Below, one piece after another: positions 26,906 through 36,071 of a stretch of DNA of 64,000 nucleotides. A program made the translations under genes and the position numbers. The notes under the pieces were generated by a model. The model worked only from the letters and a program-made list of their open reading frames with translations. It searched no databases and had not been told where the DNA came from. The stretch spans positions 1 through 64,000 of the forward strand of contig NZ_BMFC01000005.1 in the NCBI RefSeq assembly GCF_014637725.1, in the 5' to 3' direction. This DNA comes from Marivita lacus (GTDB lineage: Bacteria > Pseudomonadota > Alphaproteobacteria > Rhodobacterales > Rhodobacteraceae). Every line of letters begins with the position of its first letter. The stretch's first letter is position 1.

Positions 26906-27598
26906 ATGGGCGTCAGAACCTTTCCCGGCAACCCCGAAATTCCGTTGAAACTGCGGAAAAACGCGCGTGCCCGCCGCATGACGCTGCGTATCTCGCGTGT
27001 CGACGGGGCGGTGACCCTGACGGTGCCGCGCGGCGTGTCCGAACGCGAGGCGCTGGACTTCGCGGCGGAAAAGAGCGCCTGGGTCATCGGGCACCTGTCA
27101 CAGCAGGCCAAACCCGAGCGGGTTGGGCCGGGGCACAGTCTGGACGTCGGAGGCCGATCATTCCGGATCTTGCAGGGCGAAGCCAAGCGTCTTCTGGTTC
27201 AGGACGGCCAGGTCCTGCTGCCCGCGCCCGAGGAAAAAGGCCGCGTCCATCTGCTTGCCTGGCTCAAGGAGCAGGCCCGGATCGAATTGACCTGCGCGTC
27301 CGATCTTTATGCGGAACGGCTGGGGCGGCGGTATGCGCGGCTGAGCCTGCGGGACACGCGGTCGCGGTGGGGGTCGTGTTCGTCAGCCGGCGCGCTGATG
27401 TATTCGTGGCGGTTGATTCTCGCGCCGAAACCCGTGCTCGACTACGTCGCAGCGCATGAGGTCGCGCATTTGCAGGAGATGAATCATTCCGTCGATTTCT
27501 GGCGCGTTGTGAATCGGCTTTACGGACCACACGAAGAAGCCCGCGCGTGGCTGCGGCACGAAGGCCCGAAGCTGCATCGTTTTCGGTTTGATGCTTGA
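26906..27598 (+). CDS. YgjP/SprT-like M48-type metallopeptidase
   Basis: The 230-residue protein has a zinc-peptidase motif, AHEVAHLQEMNHS, with the HExxH histidines at about 184 and 188. The third ligand is likely in the adjacent segment, as in YgjP-like proteins (DUF45). The N-terminal half has the SRRxRx-rich strand pattern typical of this family (ARARRMTLRISRVDG). It lacks membrane segments, so it is probably cytoplasmic, unlike HtpX. The substrate is unknown. It starts 104 bp after the divergent TIGR02300 gene. Confidence 0.85.
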   Translation: MGVRTFPGNPEIPLKLRKNARARRMTLRISRVDGAVTLTVPRGVSEREALDFAAEKSAWVIGHLSQQAKPERVGPGHSLDVGGRSFRILQGEAKRLLVQDGQVLLPAPEEKGRVHLLAWLKEQARIELTCASDLYAERLGRRYARLSLRDTRSRWGSCSSAGALMYSWRLILAPKPVLDYVAAHEVAHLQEMNHSVDFWRVVNRLYGPHEEARAWLRHEGPKLHRFRFDA

Positions 27599-27628
27599 CC
27601 CGTCCTTCGGGTGTGATCACAATTCAGC

Positions 27629-28279
27629 ATGAGTGCCCTGACCCGCCCCACCGAACCGACCCTTTCCGCGCATGACCGTGTCTATCGCGGTTTGCGCAAC
27701 CGGATCATGTTCGGCCAGATGTCCCCCGGACACCAGCTGACATTGCGCGGGGTTGCGCGGGAATTCGATGTGTCGATGACACCCGCCCGCGAGGCGTTTC
27801 AGCGGTTGGTCGCGGAAGGTGCGTTGTCCATGTCGGCGTCTGGGCGCGTCTCGACACCCGAGCTGTCGAACGACCGGATCGAGGAGTTGGCCGCGTTGCG
27901 CGCGCTGATCGAGGTGGAACTGGCCAGCCGTGCCCTGCCGCGTGCGCATCTGGCGCTGATCGACCGTCTGCAGATGATCAACGGCACCATCGCCGACGCG
28001 ATCTCTAACCGGGATGCGGTCGGGTATATCCGTACGAACCTTGATTTTCACCGGACCTTGTATCTGCGCGCTCAGGCGCCTGCGATGCTGGCCATGGCCG
28101 AAACCGTCTGGTTGCAGCTGGGCCCGACCATGGGTGCATTATACGGGCGGCTGCGGCGGACAGAAGCGCCGCAATTTCACCGCCTGATCATCGCTGCGCT
28201 GAAGGCCGGGGATGAACCCGGCCTTCGGTTGGCTGTCCGGTCCGACGTGACCCAAGGCTTGCGCCTGCTCACCGGATGA
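27629..28279 (+). CDS. GntR-family regulator (FCD subfamily)
   Basis: The N-terminal winged helix includes LTLRGVAREFDVSMTPAREA (about 34-53) and a following helix VAEGALSMSASGR. The C-terminal domain (about 85-216) is alpha-helical with RALIEVELASRAL and HRTLYLRAQAP, the FCD pattern seen in FadR-like regulators, which often bind a carboxylate through a metal. It starts 30 bp after the peptidase gene and stands before a convergent usp gene. The effector and targets are unknown. Confidence 0.86.
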   Translation: MSALTRPTEPTLSAHDRVYRGLRNRIMFGQMSPGHQLTLRGVAREFDVSMTPAREAFQRLVAEGALSMSASGRVSTPELSNDRIEELAALRALIEVELASRALPRAHLALIDRLQMINGTIADAISNRDAVGYIRTNLDFHRTLYLRAQAPAMLAMAETVWLQLGPTMGALYGRLRRTEAPQFHRLIIAALKAGDEPGLRLAVRSDVTQGLRLLTG

Positions 28280-28294
28280 CGCGCACTGGCTGCG

Positions 28295-29134
28295 TCAATG
28301 CGCCATGAACACCGGCACTTCGCAGGTTTCGAGCATGTTGCGGGTCGCCCCGCCAAGGATCGCCTCACGGAAACGCGAGTGACCATAAGCGCCCATCACG
28401 ACCATGTCGGCATTGATGTCGGTGACATGGCGGCGCATCACGTCGGACACGCGCGGCATTGTCTTGGCCAGCACGTCAATCTCGACCTTCACGCCATGCC
28501 GGGCAAGGTATTGCGACAATTGCCCTCCGGGATCGGAGCGTGTCGGGCCGTGCTTGGGTGGGTCGATCACCACGATATGAGCAGATTGCGCCGTGCTGAG
28601 AAAGGGCAGGGCGCTGCGCACGGCGCGCAGGGCCTCGGCGCTTTCGTTCCATCCAATGGCGATTTTTCCGGGCAGTTTCAGTTCTGGCCCCGCGTCGGGC
28701 AGCACGATCACCGGGGACTGTCCTTCGAACAGCGCACCTTCGACCACAGGTTCCAGTTCGATCCCCCGGCCCTCGCCATAGGGGCGCGGCACGATCGCCA
28801 GATCCGCAAACCGGGAATGAGACGCGACGAACCGCGACACGTCAGCCAATTGGCAGACCGCCTCGGTCACACCCCAGCGCACGCCGGAATTTTCAAGCTG
28901 GCTCTTGGCGGCTGACGCAAGTTCAGATGCGTCCTCGCGCGCGTGATGTATGGTTTCCTGAAGCACGGCAGCGTTCATGCCGGCATAATAATAACCGGTC
29001 TGTGTGCGATCGACACCGATGCAGAGCACGTCAAGATGGGCATCGAGCGCGCTGGCCATGGCGACGGCCTGCGTGACTGTATCGGTCAATTGGGCCTGAT
29101 CAGTTGTGACGGCCAGTATCGTTTTGAAAGACAT
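28295..29134 (-). CDS. Tandem-domain universal stress protein diverging from ccoN
   Basis: The 279-residue protein has two Usp domains. The C-terminal one carries the full ATP-binding loop, GAYGHSRFREAILGGAT, matching G-x2-G-x9-G(S/T); the N-terminal domain, beginning ILAVTTDQAQLTD, lacks it. It starts 202 bp from ccoN on the other strand. The FNR box between them is about 100 bp from each start, so low oxygen may control both genes. Usp proteins near cbb3 genes are known in other proteobacteria. Confidence 0.88.
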   Translation of the reverse strand: MSFKTILAVTTDQAQLTDTVTQAVAMASALDAHLDVLCIGVDRTQTGYYYAGMNAAVLQETIHHAREDASELASAAKSQLENSGVRWGVTEAVCQLADVSRFVASHSRFADLAIVPRPYGEGRGIELEPVVEGALFEGQSPVIVLPDAGPELKLPGKIAIGWNESAEALRAVRSALPFLSTAQSAHIVVIDPPKHGPTRSDPGGQLSQYLARHGVKVEIDVLAKTMPRVSDVMRRHVTDINADMVVMGAYGHSRFREAILGGATRNMLETCEVPVFMAH

Positions 29135-29229
29135 GGTTGGCTCCCTTCGGTTGTATTTCCATTGGTCTCACCATCGTCCGAAGTCGCCCGACGCGCTTTG
29201 ACACCCGTCAAACAAGTCCTGCAATTTAA

Positions 29230-29243
29230 TTGATGCAGATCAA
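29230..29243. promoter_or_regulatory. FNR box between usp and ccoN
   Basis: TTGATGCAGATCAA matches the FNR/FnrL consensus TTGAT-N4-ATCAA perfectly. Its centre is 99.5 bp before the ccoN ATG. If the box sits at -41.5, transcription would start near 29278, leaving a 58-base leader. FnrL is encoded in this window at 52766-53512. Confidence 0.9.
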
Positions 29244-29335
29244 GGATAGGTTTGGCCAGTTCTCGCATTAAGGGCCCAGTCTGAAAACCGCCCGCGCGGC
29301 AGCCGAATCGCGCAGGAAAGACGAAGGGACAAAAA

Positions 29336-30946
29336 ATGTTGAACTATATCAAGCTGATCGCGCTTGGTTTGATCACGCTCTTTGCGATGATCGCTGCAAG
29401 CTATGCGCGCGATTTGGCCTATCAGGTTCATGCCATTCTTATCATGGCGATATCTGCTGGGCTTTTCCTGTGGACTCTGCGGAACACCGATGAACCGGTG
29501 CCGGCGGCTGTTCTCGAAACGAGCTACATGGACGGGGTGATCCGCTACGGCGTGGTTGCGACGGCCTTCTGGGGTGTGGTCGGGTTCCTTGCCGGAACCT
29601 TCATCGCGTTCCAGCTGGCATTTCCGGGGCTCAATTTCGACTGGTCGGAGGGCTATGCGAATTTCGGGCGGCTGCGGCCGCTGCACACGTCCGCGGTGAT
29701 CTTCGCCTTCGGCGGCAACGCCTTGATCGCGACATCCTTCTACGTGGTGCAACGCACAAGTGCCGCGCGCCTCTGGGGTGGCAACACCGCGTGGTTCGTC
29801 TTCTGGGGCTACAACCTGTTCATCGTGCTGGCCGCGACCGGTTACCTGCTGGGGGCGACCCAGTCCAAGGAATACGCCGAACCTGAATGGTATATCGACC
29901 TGTGGCTCACCGTTGTCTGGCTGGCCTATCTCGCGGTTTTCCTCGGCACGATCATCAAGCGTAAAGAGCCGCATATCTATGTGGCCAACTGGTTCTTCCT
30001 GTCCTTTATCGTCACCGTCGCGATGCTGCATGTGTTCAACAACCTGAGCATCCCCGTTTCGATCTTCGGTTCAAAGTCTGTTCAGGTCTTTGCAGGTGTG
30101 CAGGATGCGATGGTGCAGTGGTGGTACGGCCACAATGCGGTTGGTTTCTTCCTGACGGCAGGCTTCCTCGGCATGATGTACTACTTCATTCCCAAGCAGG
30201 CGGAACGTCCGGTTTTCAGCTACAAACTGTCGATCATCCACTTCTGGGCGCTGATCTTCCTGTATATCTGGGCCGGTCCGCACCACTTGCATTACACCGC
30301 TCTGCCGGATTGGGCCTCGACCCTGGGCATGGTGTTCTCGATCGTGCTGTGGATGCCCAGCTGGGGCGGCATGATCAACGGTCTGATGACGCTGTCGGGT
30401 GCATGGGACAAGCTGCGCACCGATCCGGTGATCCGGATGATGGTGATCTCGCTTGGCTTCTACGGCATGTCGACCTTTGAAGGTCCGATGATGTCGATCC
30501 GCGCTGTGAACTCGCTGTCGCACTACACCGACTGGACCATCGGTCACGTTCATTCCGGCGCCCTTGGCTGGAACGGCATGATCACCTTCGGGGCGCTCTA
30601 CTTCCTGGTGCCCAAGCTCTGGAACCGTCAGCGGCTCTACAGCCTGAGCATGGTCAGCTGGCACTTCTGGCTCGCCACCATCGGCATCATTCTCTACGCG
30701 GCCTCGATGTGGGTCACAGGGATCATGGAAGGCCTGATGTGGCGCGAAGTCGATGCAAACGGGTTCCTCGTGAACAGCTTTGCCGACACCGTGAGTGCGA
30801 AGTTCCCGATGTATGTCGTGCGTGCCCTTGGCGGCGTGATGTATCTCGCTGGTGCCCTCATCATGTGCTACAACCTTTGGATGACTGTGAAGCGCAGCCC
30901 GGCGAAAGACGCCGTGGCCAGCTCTGCAGCTGTCGCAGCCGAATAA
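29336..30946 (+). CDS. ccoN: cbb3-type cytochrome c oxidase subunit I
   Basis: CcoN is the catalytic subunit of the high-affinity oxidase. It carries a low-spin haem b and the haem b3-CuB centre where O2 is reduced. At 536 residues it has about 14 membrane helices. Conserved haem and copper ligand regions are visible: [19 protein letters not shown] near 118 and [16 protein letters not shown] near 260. [16 protein letters not shown] near 316 carries the two adjacent His of the CuB site, and [16 protein letters not shown] near 399 supplies the axial histidines. GAAGGGA lies upstream of the ATG. It heads ccoNOQP under an FNR box. Confidence 0.97.
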   Translation: MLNYIKLIALGLITLFAMIAASYARDLAYQVHAILIMAISAGLFLWTLRNTDEPVPAAVLETSYMDGVIRYGVVATAFWGVVGFLAGTFIAFQLAFPGLNFDWSEGYANFGRLRPLHTSAVIFAFGGNALIATSFYVVQRTSAARLWGGNTAWFVFWGYNLFIVLAATGYLLGATQSKEYAEPEWYIDLWLTVVWLAYLAVFLGTIIKRKEPHIYVANWFFLSFIVTVAMLHVFNNLSIPVSIFGSKSVQVFAGVQDAMVQWWYGHNAVGFFLTAGFLGMMYYFIPKQAERPVFSYKLSIIHFWALIFLYIWAGPHHLHYTALPDWASTLGMVFSIVLWMPSWGGMINGLMTLSGAWDKLRTDPVIRMMVISLGFYGMSTFEGPMMSIRAVNSLSHYTDWTIGHVHSGALGWNGMITFGALYFLVPKLWNRQRLYSLSMVSWHFWLATIGIILYAASMWVTGIMEGLMWREVDANGFLVNSFADTVSAKFPMYVVRALGGVMYLAGALIMCYNLWMTVKRSPAKDAVASSAAVAAE

Positions 30947-30959
30947 GGAGGCTTGGACA

Positions 30960-31688
30960 ATGGGTATTCTTGACAAGCACAAGGTCATCGAAACCAACGC
31001 GACGCTGTTGCTGGTTCTCAGCTTCCTTGTCGTGACCATCGGCGGGCTGGTGCAGATCGTGCCGCTCTTCTACCTCGAAAACACCATCGAAGAGGTGGAC
31101 GGGATGCGCCCCTACACACCGCTCGAACTGGCGGGACGGGACATCTACGTGCGCGAAGGCTGCTATGTCTGCCACAGCCAGATGATCCGCCCGATGCGGG
31201 ACGAGGTCGAACGCTACGGCCACTATTCACTGGCGGCGGAGTCGATGTACGACCATCCGTTCCAGTGGGGTTCCAAGCGGACGGGCCCCGACCTTGCCCG
31301 TGTCGGTGGCCGCTATTCGGACGATTGGCATGTCGACCACTTGCGGGACCCGCAATCTGTGGTGCCGGAATCGGTGATGCCGAAATATGACTACCTCGAA
31401 CGGAAGCTGCTCGATGGCCAGCACATCGGCGATCTGTTGGCGACCCATGCCTTTGTCGGCGTGCCCTACACCGAAGAGATGATCGACGCGGCGCGGTCGG
31501 ATTTCCGGGCGCAGGCCGATCCGGACAGCGATGTCGACGGGCTGTTCGAGCGCTACGGCGAAAACGTCAACATCCGCAACTTCGACGGGCAACCGGGCGT
31601 TTCCGAAGCAGATGCCTTGATCGCCTACCTGCAAATGCTGGGCACGCTGGTCGATTTCTCGACCTTCACACCTGACGCAAGCCGCTGA
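30960..31688 (+). CDS. ccoO: cbb3-type cytochrome c oxidase subunit II (mono-haem)
   Basis: CcoO is a membrane-anchored c-type cytochrome that passes electrons to CcoN. The 242-residue protein has one membrane helix (about 15-38), then a single haem site CYVCH at about 68-72. The distal Met is probably within the [10 protein letters not shown] stretch. It follows ccoN by 13 bp with AAGGAGG before the ATG. Confidence 0.96.
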   Translation: MGILDKHKVIETNATLLLVLSFLVVTIGGLVQIVPLFYLENTIEEVDGMRPYTPLELAGRDIYVREGCYVCHSQMIRPMRDEVERYGHYSLAAESMYDHPFQWGSKRTGPDLARVGGRYSDDWHVDHLRDPQSVVPESVMPKYDYLERKLLDGQHIGDLLATHAFVGVPYTEEMIDAARSDFRAQADPDSDVDGLFERYGENVNIRNFDGQPGVSEADALIAYLQMLGTLVDFSTFTPDASR

Positions 31689-31700
31689 GGAGGGAAACCG

Positions 31701-31886
31701 ATGGAAACCTATACATTTCTCCGGGCATTCGCCGACAGCTGGATGCTGCTTGTCCTGTTCCTGTTCTTCGTCGGGGTGGTCTTCTGGGCCTTCCGACCTG
31801 GCAGCAAGAGCACGCATGACGATACTGCCAACATCCCGTTTCGGCACGAAGACAAACCCGCCACATCCAAGGAGGCGAGGCAATGA
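31701..31886 (+). CDS. ccoQ: cbb3-type oxidase small subunit CcoQ
   Basis: CcoQ (61 residues) is a single-helix membrane protein that stabilises the cbb3 complex. The helix (about 14-33, [19 protein letters not shown]) is followed by a charged tail of about 28 residues. It lies between ccoO and ccoP, overlapping the latter by 4 bp (ATGA). Confidence 0.93.
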   Translation: METYTFLRAFADSWMLLVLFLFFVGVVFWAFRPGSKSTHDDTANIPFRHEDKPATSKEARQ

Positions 31887-32761
31887 GCAAGAAGCAAGAC
31901 GACGATCTTGATTATGAAACCACCGGCCACGAATGGGACGGGATCAAGGAATACAACAAGCCTCTGCCGCGCTGGTGGCTGTGGACCTTCTACGCGACGA
32001 TCGTCTGGGCTGTCCTTTACACTATCGCCTATCCCGCATGGCCGGGCATAAGGGAAGCGACACCCGGATTGCTTGGTTACTCGACACGGGGCGAGGTGGC
32101 CGAGGAGATCGCCCGGTTCGAGCAAGCCAACGAGGCGATCAGCGTCCAGTTGGCTTCGGTCGAGCTGACCGAGATCGCGCAGGATCCGGACCTGAACCAG
32201 TACGCCCAGAACGCGGGCGCTGCGGTGTTCCGCACATGGTGTGCGCAGTGCCACGGATCGGGTGCCGCCGGTGTTCAGGCGGCAGGCTATCCGAACCTGC
32301 TGGACGATGACTGGCTCTGGGGCGGCGATATCGAAGCGATCCATGCAACCATCGCGCATGGCATCCGCAACGAGGAAGACCCGGATGCCCGTTGGTCGCA
32401 GATGCCCGCTTTCGGTGAAATGCTTGAAGCCGAGGAAATCAGCCAGGTGGTCAACTACGTGATGTCCCTGTCCGAAGAGCCGAATGACGCCTCCAAGGTG
32501 GCGGCTGGCGAGACCGTGTATCTCGACAATTGCGCGGCGTGTCACATGGATGACGGCACCGGAGACCGTTGGCAGGGCGCGCCGAACCTGACGGATGCGA
32601 TCTGGCTCTATGGTGGGGATTACGAGACCCTGACCGAGACAGTGACCTATTCGCGCTTTGGCGTGATGCCGTCTTGGACGAACCGTCTGAGCGAGTCTCA
32701 AATTCGTGCCGTTGCGGCTTATGTGCACGGTCTTGGCGGGGGTGAAGCTCCGCCCGAGTGA
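31883..32761 (+). CDS. ccoP: cbb3-type cytochrome c oxidase subunit III (di-haem)
   Basis: CcoP receives electrons from soluble or membrane-bound cytochrome c. The 292-residue protein has an N-terminal membrane helix (about 33-55) preceded by the [19 protein letters not shown] motif shared by CcoP proteins. Two haem sites follow, CAQCH at about 120 and CAACH at about 217. It is the last gene of ccoNOQP and is followed by three hairpins. Confidence 0.96.
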   Translation: MSKKQDDDLDYETTGHEWDGIKEYNKPLPRWWLWTFYATIVWAVLYTIAYPAWPGIREATPGLLGYSTRGEVAEEIARFEQANEAISVQLASVELTEIAQDPDLNQYAQNAGAAVFRTWCAQCHGSGAAGVQAAGYPNLLDDDWLWGGDIEAIHATIAHGIRNEEDPDARWSQMPAFGEMLEAEEISQVVNYVMSLSEEPNDASKVAAGETVYLDNCAACHMDDGTGDRWQGAPNLTDAIWLYGGDYETLTETVTYSRFGVMPSWTNRLSESQIRAVAAYVHGLGGGEAPPE

Positions 32762-32777
32762 CCGCTGATCCAAGACA

Positions 32778-32801
32778 CCTTGTGGCCCTTGAGCCACAAG
32801 G
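32778..32801 (+). promoter_or_regulatory. First hairpin after ccoP
   Basis: A perfect 9-bp stem (32778-32786 with 32793-32801) has a 6-base loop. It begins 17 bp after the ccoP stop and has no T-run, so it may protect the 3' end of the mRNA instead of terminating. Confidence 0.5.
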
Positions 32802-32804
32802 CGG

Positions 32805-32850
32805 GGCGCCGGTGCTTCTTTCTGTTCGCGCGTTTCGAAGCACCGGCGCC
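32805..32850 (+). promoter_or_regulatory. Second hairpin after ccoP (14-bp perfect stem)
   Basis: A perfect 14-bp inverted repeat, GGCGCCGGTGCTTC (32805-32818) with its complement (32837-32850), encloses an 18-base loop. The long stem suggests a structured 3' end; the loop is T-rich at its start. Confidence 0.6.
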
Positions 32851-32872
32851 AATTTCAGGTTAAAGCCCTCTC

Positions 32873-32909
32873 CGACCGCGCTGCGCCCAACGTGCAGCGC
32901 GGTCGTTTT
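32873..32909 (+). terminator. Intrinsic terminator of ccoNOQP
   Basis: A perfect 12-bp GC-rich stem (32873-32884 with 32894-32905) has a 9-base loop and is followed by TTTT. This is the best intrinsic terminator after ccoP, 110 bp past the stop. It lies just before the stop of the small convergent gene at 32958-33098. Confidence 0.8.
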
Positions 32910-32957
32910 GTGTCGACCCAAGCCAAATGCGGGGCGACAGGGTGACGATGGGATCGA

Positions 32958-33098
32958 TCATTTCCAATCTTCCCAGCGCTTGGGCGTCGTGGCGGTGCGC
33001 AGGTCTTCGCGGTACCACGAATGCGGAGTGTCTTTCTGGTGCCGGGTCGGGGAAACGCCGCTGGCGCGGAAGAAACTTTGTGCAAGTACAGTGAACAT
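32958..33098 (-). CDS. Small hypothetical protein (46 aa) diverging from the GcvA-like regulator
   Basis: This small gene reads MFTVLAQSFFRASGVSPT at its start and ends with an Arg/Trp-rich TTPKRWEDWK. The ATG at 33098 has AGGAG 6 bases upstream; another ATG two codons earlier abuts the site and is unlikely. The protein is basic, with an amphipathic N-terminus and no membrane helix. It is transcribed away from the LysR-type gene 97 bp distant. LysR regulators often control the divergent gene, so it is a plausible target. The function is unknown. Support is the site, codon use and arrangement. Confidence 0.62.
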   Translation of the reverse strand: MFTVLAQSFFRASGVSPTRHQKDTPHSWYREDLRTATTPKRWEDWK

Positions 33099-33178
33099 AT
33101 CCATCTCCTTGGATCGCCGTGTGATGGAGCCATACTTGCTTTTTTGGCCGCTAAATGCGACTCAGGGATAAATTCACT

Positions 33179-33197
33179 ATGTAAGCTGAGATTACAT
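33179..33197. promoter_or_regulatory. LysR-type palindrome overlapping the gcvA-like start
   Basis: The perfect inverted repeat ATGTAA-N7-TTACAT contains the T-N11-A core of LysR sites. It covers the first two bases of the start codon of the LysR-type gene at 33196 and lies 81 bp before the divergent small gene. This suits autorepression and divergent control. Confidence 0.6.
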
Positions 33198-34074
33198 GAT
33201 TGATTGGGGTCGCCTGCCGTCGCTGTCCGCCTTGCGGGCGTTTTGCGCCTTTGTGCAAAGGGGGTCCGTCACCGAGGCGGGTGTCGCGCTGAATGTCAGC
33301 CACGCGGCCATCTCGCAACAATTGCGCAGTCTTGAGGCGCATCTGGGCACGCCGCTTTTCGACCGGACCAGCCGGGCGCTTGAACTCACCGCGGACGGGC
33401 GCGACCTCGCCCGCGCGCTGGAGGATGGATTCGGTCGTATCGCCAACGGGATCGAAGCGTTGGCGCAGGCCGACACGCAACGCCCGCTGAACGTGGCCTG
33501 CACGCCCACATTCGCAAGCGCGTGGCTCATGCCGCGGCTGGCTGCGTTTCAGGTCGAATTTCCGGGCATCGACATGATCGTCACACCCAGCCCCGCGCTG
33601 ACCGACCCGTCACCCGGCGCCATCGACGTGGCAATCCGCTATGGCAATGGCGGCTGGGCGGGATTGGAGAGCGAGCCGCTGATGGCCTCGCCGCTGGTCG
33701 TTGTGGGCGCGCCGTCCCTGTTCAAAGGCCAGATTCCCGAGAATCCCAAAGAGCTGATCGAGTATCCGTGGCTGGAAGAGCTGGGCACAACGGAATCAAC
33801 CTCGTGGCTGGCGACACGGGGGCTGGTCAACGCGCGCCTCAAGTCGCGTACCGAGGTGCCGGGCAACCTGATGCTGGACGGGGCGCGCAACGGGCAGGGG
33901 GTCGCGGTATCTACCCGAATCGCGGTGGCCGAGGATCTGGCGTCGGGGCGTTTGATCGCCGTGTTCGAGGACAGGCTTGATGCGGGCTATCACCTTGTGA
34001 CCCGACCGGGGGTGCACCGCGCACCGCTCAAGGCGTTCATGCGGTGGATCCGGCAGGCTGCCGCAAAAACCTGA
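33196..34074 (+). CDS. LysR-family regulator, GcvA-like
   Basis: The 292-residue regulator has a typical N-terminal helix-turn-helix (GSVTEAGVALNVSHAAISQQL, then LEAHLGTPLFDR) and a substrate-binding-like effector domain from about 90. The opening DWGRLPSLSALRAF and the AQADTQRPLNVACTPTFAS linker resemble the GcvA/AmpR branch. GcvA controls glycine cleavage in E. coli, but this branch is large and the target cannot be read from sequence. The gene interrupts the usual ccoNOQP-ccoGHIS order together with the small divergent gene. Confidence 0.85.
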   Translation: MIDWGRLPSLSALRAFCAFVQRGSVTEAGVALNVSHAAISQQLRSLEAHLGTPLFDRTSRALELTADGRDLARALEDGFGRIANGIEALAQADTQRPLNVACTPTFASAWLMPRLAAFQVEFPGIDMIVTPSPALTDPSPGAIDVAIRYGNGGWAGLESEPLMASPLVVVGAPSLFKGQIPENPKELIEYPWLEELGTTESTSWLATRGLVNARLKSRTEVPGNLMLDGARNGQGVAVSTRIAVAEDLASGRLIAVFEDRLDAGYHLVTRPGVHRAPLKAFMRWIRQAAAKT

Positions 34075-34090
34075 ATTAAAGATACAGTAT

Positions 34091-34104
34091 TTGATGCAAG
34101 TCAA
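34091..34104 (+). promoter_or_regulatory. FNR box upstream of ccoG
   Basis: TTGATGCAAGTCAA matches TTGAT-N4-ATCAA except for G at the tenth position. Its centre is 73.5 bp before the ccoG start. A start site 41.5 bp downstream would be near 34139, leaving a leader of about 32 bases. This suggests ccoGHIS is separately FnrL-controlled. Confidence 0.82.
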
Positions 34105-34170
34105 AGCCCGACTCCGCACAGCCTGAGAAAAGACGATCAAGCCAATCCGTCTTTGGGAGCCAATTCTCTC

Positions 34171-35607
34171 GTGTCTCAAGCAGAAAACACCACGCCACCG
34201 AAGCTATATGCTCCGCGCGAACCGATCTTCCCCAAGCGCGTCAAAGGGAACTTCCGCAGCTTCAAGTGGATCATCATGATCGTCACGCTGGGCATCTATT
34301 ATGTCACGCCGTGGATCCGCTGGGACCGGGGGCCGCAATTGCCCGATCAGGCCGTGCTGATCGACCTTGCCAACCGGCGCTTCTTTTTCTTCTGGATCGA
34401 GATCTGGCCGCATGAATTCTATTTCGTCGCCGGTCTTCTGATCATGGCGGGGCTCGGCCTGTTCCTGTTCACGTCGGCGCTGGGCCGGGTGTGGTGCGGC
34501 TATGCCTGTCCGCAGACCGTCTGGACGGACCTGTTCATCCTGGTGGAACGCTGGATCGAAGGGGACCGCAACGCGCGGCTGCGTTTGCACCGGCAGGAAA
34601 AGATGGACCTCCGAAAGGCGCGTCTGCGGGTGACCAAATGGGTGACGTGGTTCTTTATCGGTCTCGCGACCGGCGGCGCATGGGTGTTCTATTTCGCCGA
34701 TGCGCCGACACTGATGCGCGACCTGGTGACGGGGCAGGCGCATCCGGTGGCCTACACCACCATGCTGATCCTGACCGCGACGACCTTTTTCTTTGGCGGG
34801 TTCGCCCGCGAACAGATCTGCAACTACGCCTGCCCCTGGCCGCGCATTCAGGCCGCCATGATGGACGAGGACACTTTGACCGTCGCTTACCGCGAATGGC
34901 GGGGCGAGCCGCGCGGCAAGCATCGCAAGGCCGAAGGGTCCGAACAGCTGGGTGATTGCATCGACTGCATGGCCTGCGTCAACGTCTGTCCGGCGGGCAT
35001 CGACATCCGAGATGGCCAACAGATGGAGTGCATCACCTGCGGGCTGTGCATCGATGCCTGCGACGAGATCATGGAGAAAGTCGGCAAGCCGCGCGGCCTG
35101 ATCGACTATCTTGCCCTGTCGGACGAACCGCGCGAACGCGCCGGTGAAGCGGCCCGGTCGCCCTGGTTCCACATCTTCCGCATCCGCACGATGCTGTACA
35201 CGGCCCTCTGGGCGCTTGTCGGCATTGGCCTTGTCTTCGCCCTGTTCATCCGCCCGGAAATCGACATGACCGTGGCCCCGGTGCGCAACCCGACCTTTGT
35301 CACCCTGTCCGACGGATCGATCCGCAACACCTATGACGTGCGCCTGCTGAACAAGCACGGCGAGGATCGCCCCTTCCGCGTCTCTGTGACCGGCCACCCG
35401 GCGCTGCGCGTGCAGCTTGAGGGCACACCTTACGAAACCGTCAATGTGCCTGCGAACCAGACCTATCTGCAGCGGGTCTACGTCGTGGCAGCCCCCGGGT
35501 CGGACCCTGCACAGGACGAACGCAGCGAGATCCGGTTCTGGGTCGAAGACCTCACCAATGGCGACCGCGCCTATAGCGACACCATCTTCAACGGGAGAAG
35601 CAACTGA
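34171..35607 (+). CDS. ccoG: cbb3 oxidase assembly ferredoxin CcoG (FixG/RdxB)
   Basis: CcoG reduces Cu2+ to Cu+ during copper delivery to the cbb3 oxidase. The 478-residue protein has about five membrane helices, the CGYACPQTVWTDLF motif near 110 and CNYACPWPRIQAAM near 219. A two-cluster ferredoxin region follows (CIDCMACVNVCPAGID and CITCGLCIDACDEI, about 267-297), then a C-terminal immunoglobulin-like domain outside the membrane. I use the GTG at 34171; TTG at 34153 is an alternative. It overlaps ccoH by one base. Confidence 0.94.
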   Translation: MSQAENTTPPKLYAPREPIFPKRVKGNFRSFKWIIMIVTLGIYYVTPWIRWDRGPQLPDQAVLIDLANRRFFFFWIEIWPHEFYFVAGLLIMAGLGLFLFTSALGRVWCGYACPQTVWTDLFILVERWIEGDRNARLRLHRQEKMDLRKARLRVTKWVTWFFIGLATGGAWVFYFADAPTLMRDLVTGQAHPVAYTTMLILTATTFFFGGFAREQICNYACPWPRIQAAMMDEDTLTVAYREWRGEPRGKHRKAEGSEQLGDCIDCMACVNVCPAGIDIRDGQQMECITCGLCIDACDEIMEKVGKPRGLIDYLALSDEPRERAGEAARSPWFHIFRIRTMLYTALWALVGIGLVFALFIRPEIDMTVAPVRNPTFVTLSDGSIRNTYDVRLLNKHGEDRPFRVSVTGHPALRVQLEGTPYETVNVPANQTYLQRVYVVAAPGSDPAQDERSEIRFWVEDLTNGDRAYSDTIFNGRSN

Positions 35608-36068
35608 TGACACGTGAACGCACATTCACCGGCTGGCACATGCTGGCCATATTCGGCGGCTGTTTTGCCGTGATCATTTCGGTCAACCTGGCCCTTGCCT
35701 ATTCGGCGGTGAAAACCTTTCCCGGACTTGAGACCAAGAACTCCTACGTCGCGTCGCAGAGCTTTGACGCGCGGCGGGCCGAGCAGCAATCGCTTGGCTG
35801 GGAGGTCTATGCAGAAGCGCGGGGCGGTTTGCTGATCCTGAGCATCAAGGACAGCGAAGGCCGGCCGGTTCAGGCCGGATCGCTGGACGCCGTGCTGGGT
35901 CGGGCGACCCATGTTCAGGACGACCGCAGCCCGGAGTTTTCCTTTGATGGCCGGGCCTATGTCGCGCGCGAAACGCTGGCGCCGGGCAACTGGAACATCC
36001 GGATGAAGGCCACATCGCTTGATGGCGTGGCCTTTGAACAGCGCGTCGTTCTGCACGTCGAAAGCTGA
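35607..36068 (+). CDS. ccoH: cbb3 oxidase assembly protein CcoH (FixH)
   Basis: CcoH is required for stable cbb3 assembly. The 153-residue protein has one N-terminal membrane helix (about 8-32, with GWHMLAIFGGCFAVIISVNL) followed by a beta-rich domain containing TKNSYVASQSFDARRAEQQS, characteristic of FixH. It overlaps ccoG by one base (TGATG) and precedes ccoI by 3 bp. Confidence 0.93.
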   Translation: MTRERTFTGWHMLAIFGGCFAVIISVNLALAYSAVKTFPGLETKNSYVASQSFDARRAEQQSLGWEVYAEARGGLLILSIKDSEGRPVQAGSLDAVLGRATHVQDDRSPEFSFDGRAYVARETLAPGNWNIRMKATSLDGVAFEQRVVLHVES

Positions 36069-36071
36069 TCG

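Noticed and set aside
32758-33171. 137-codon plus-strand frame between ccoP and the GcvA-like gene
   Set aside because: It runs through three hairpins and is antisense to the small gene that has a proper ribosome site; no domain is visible.
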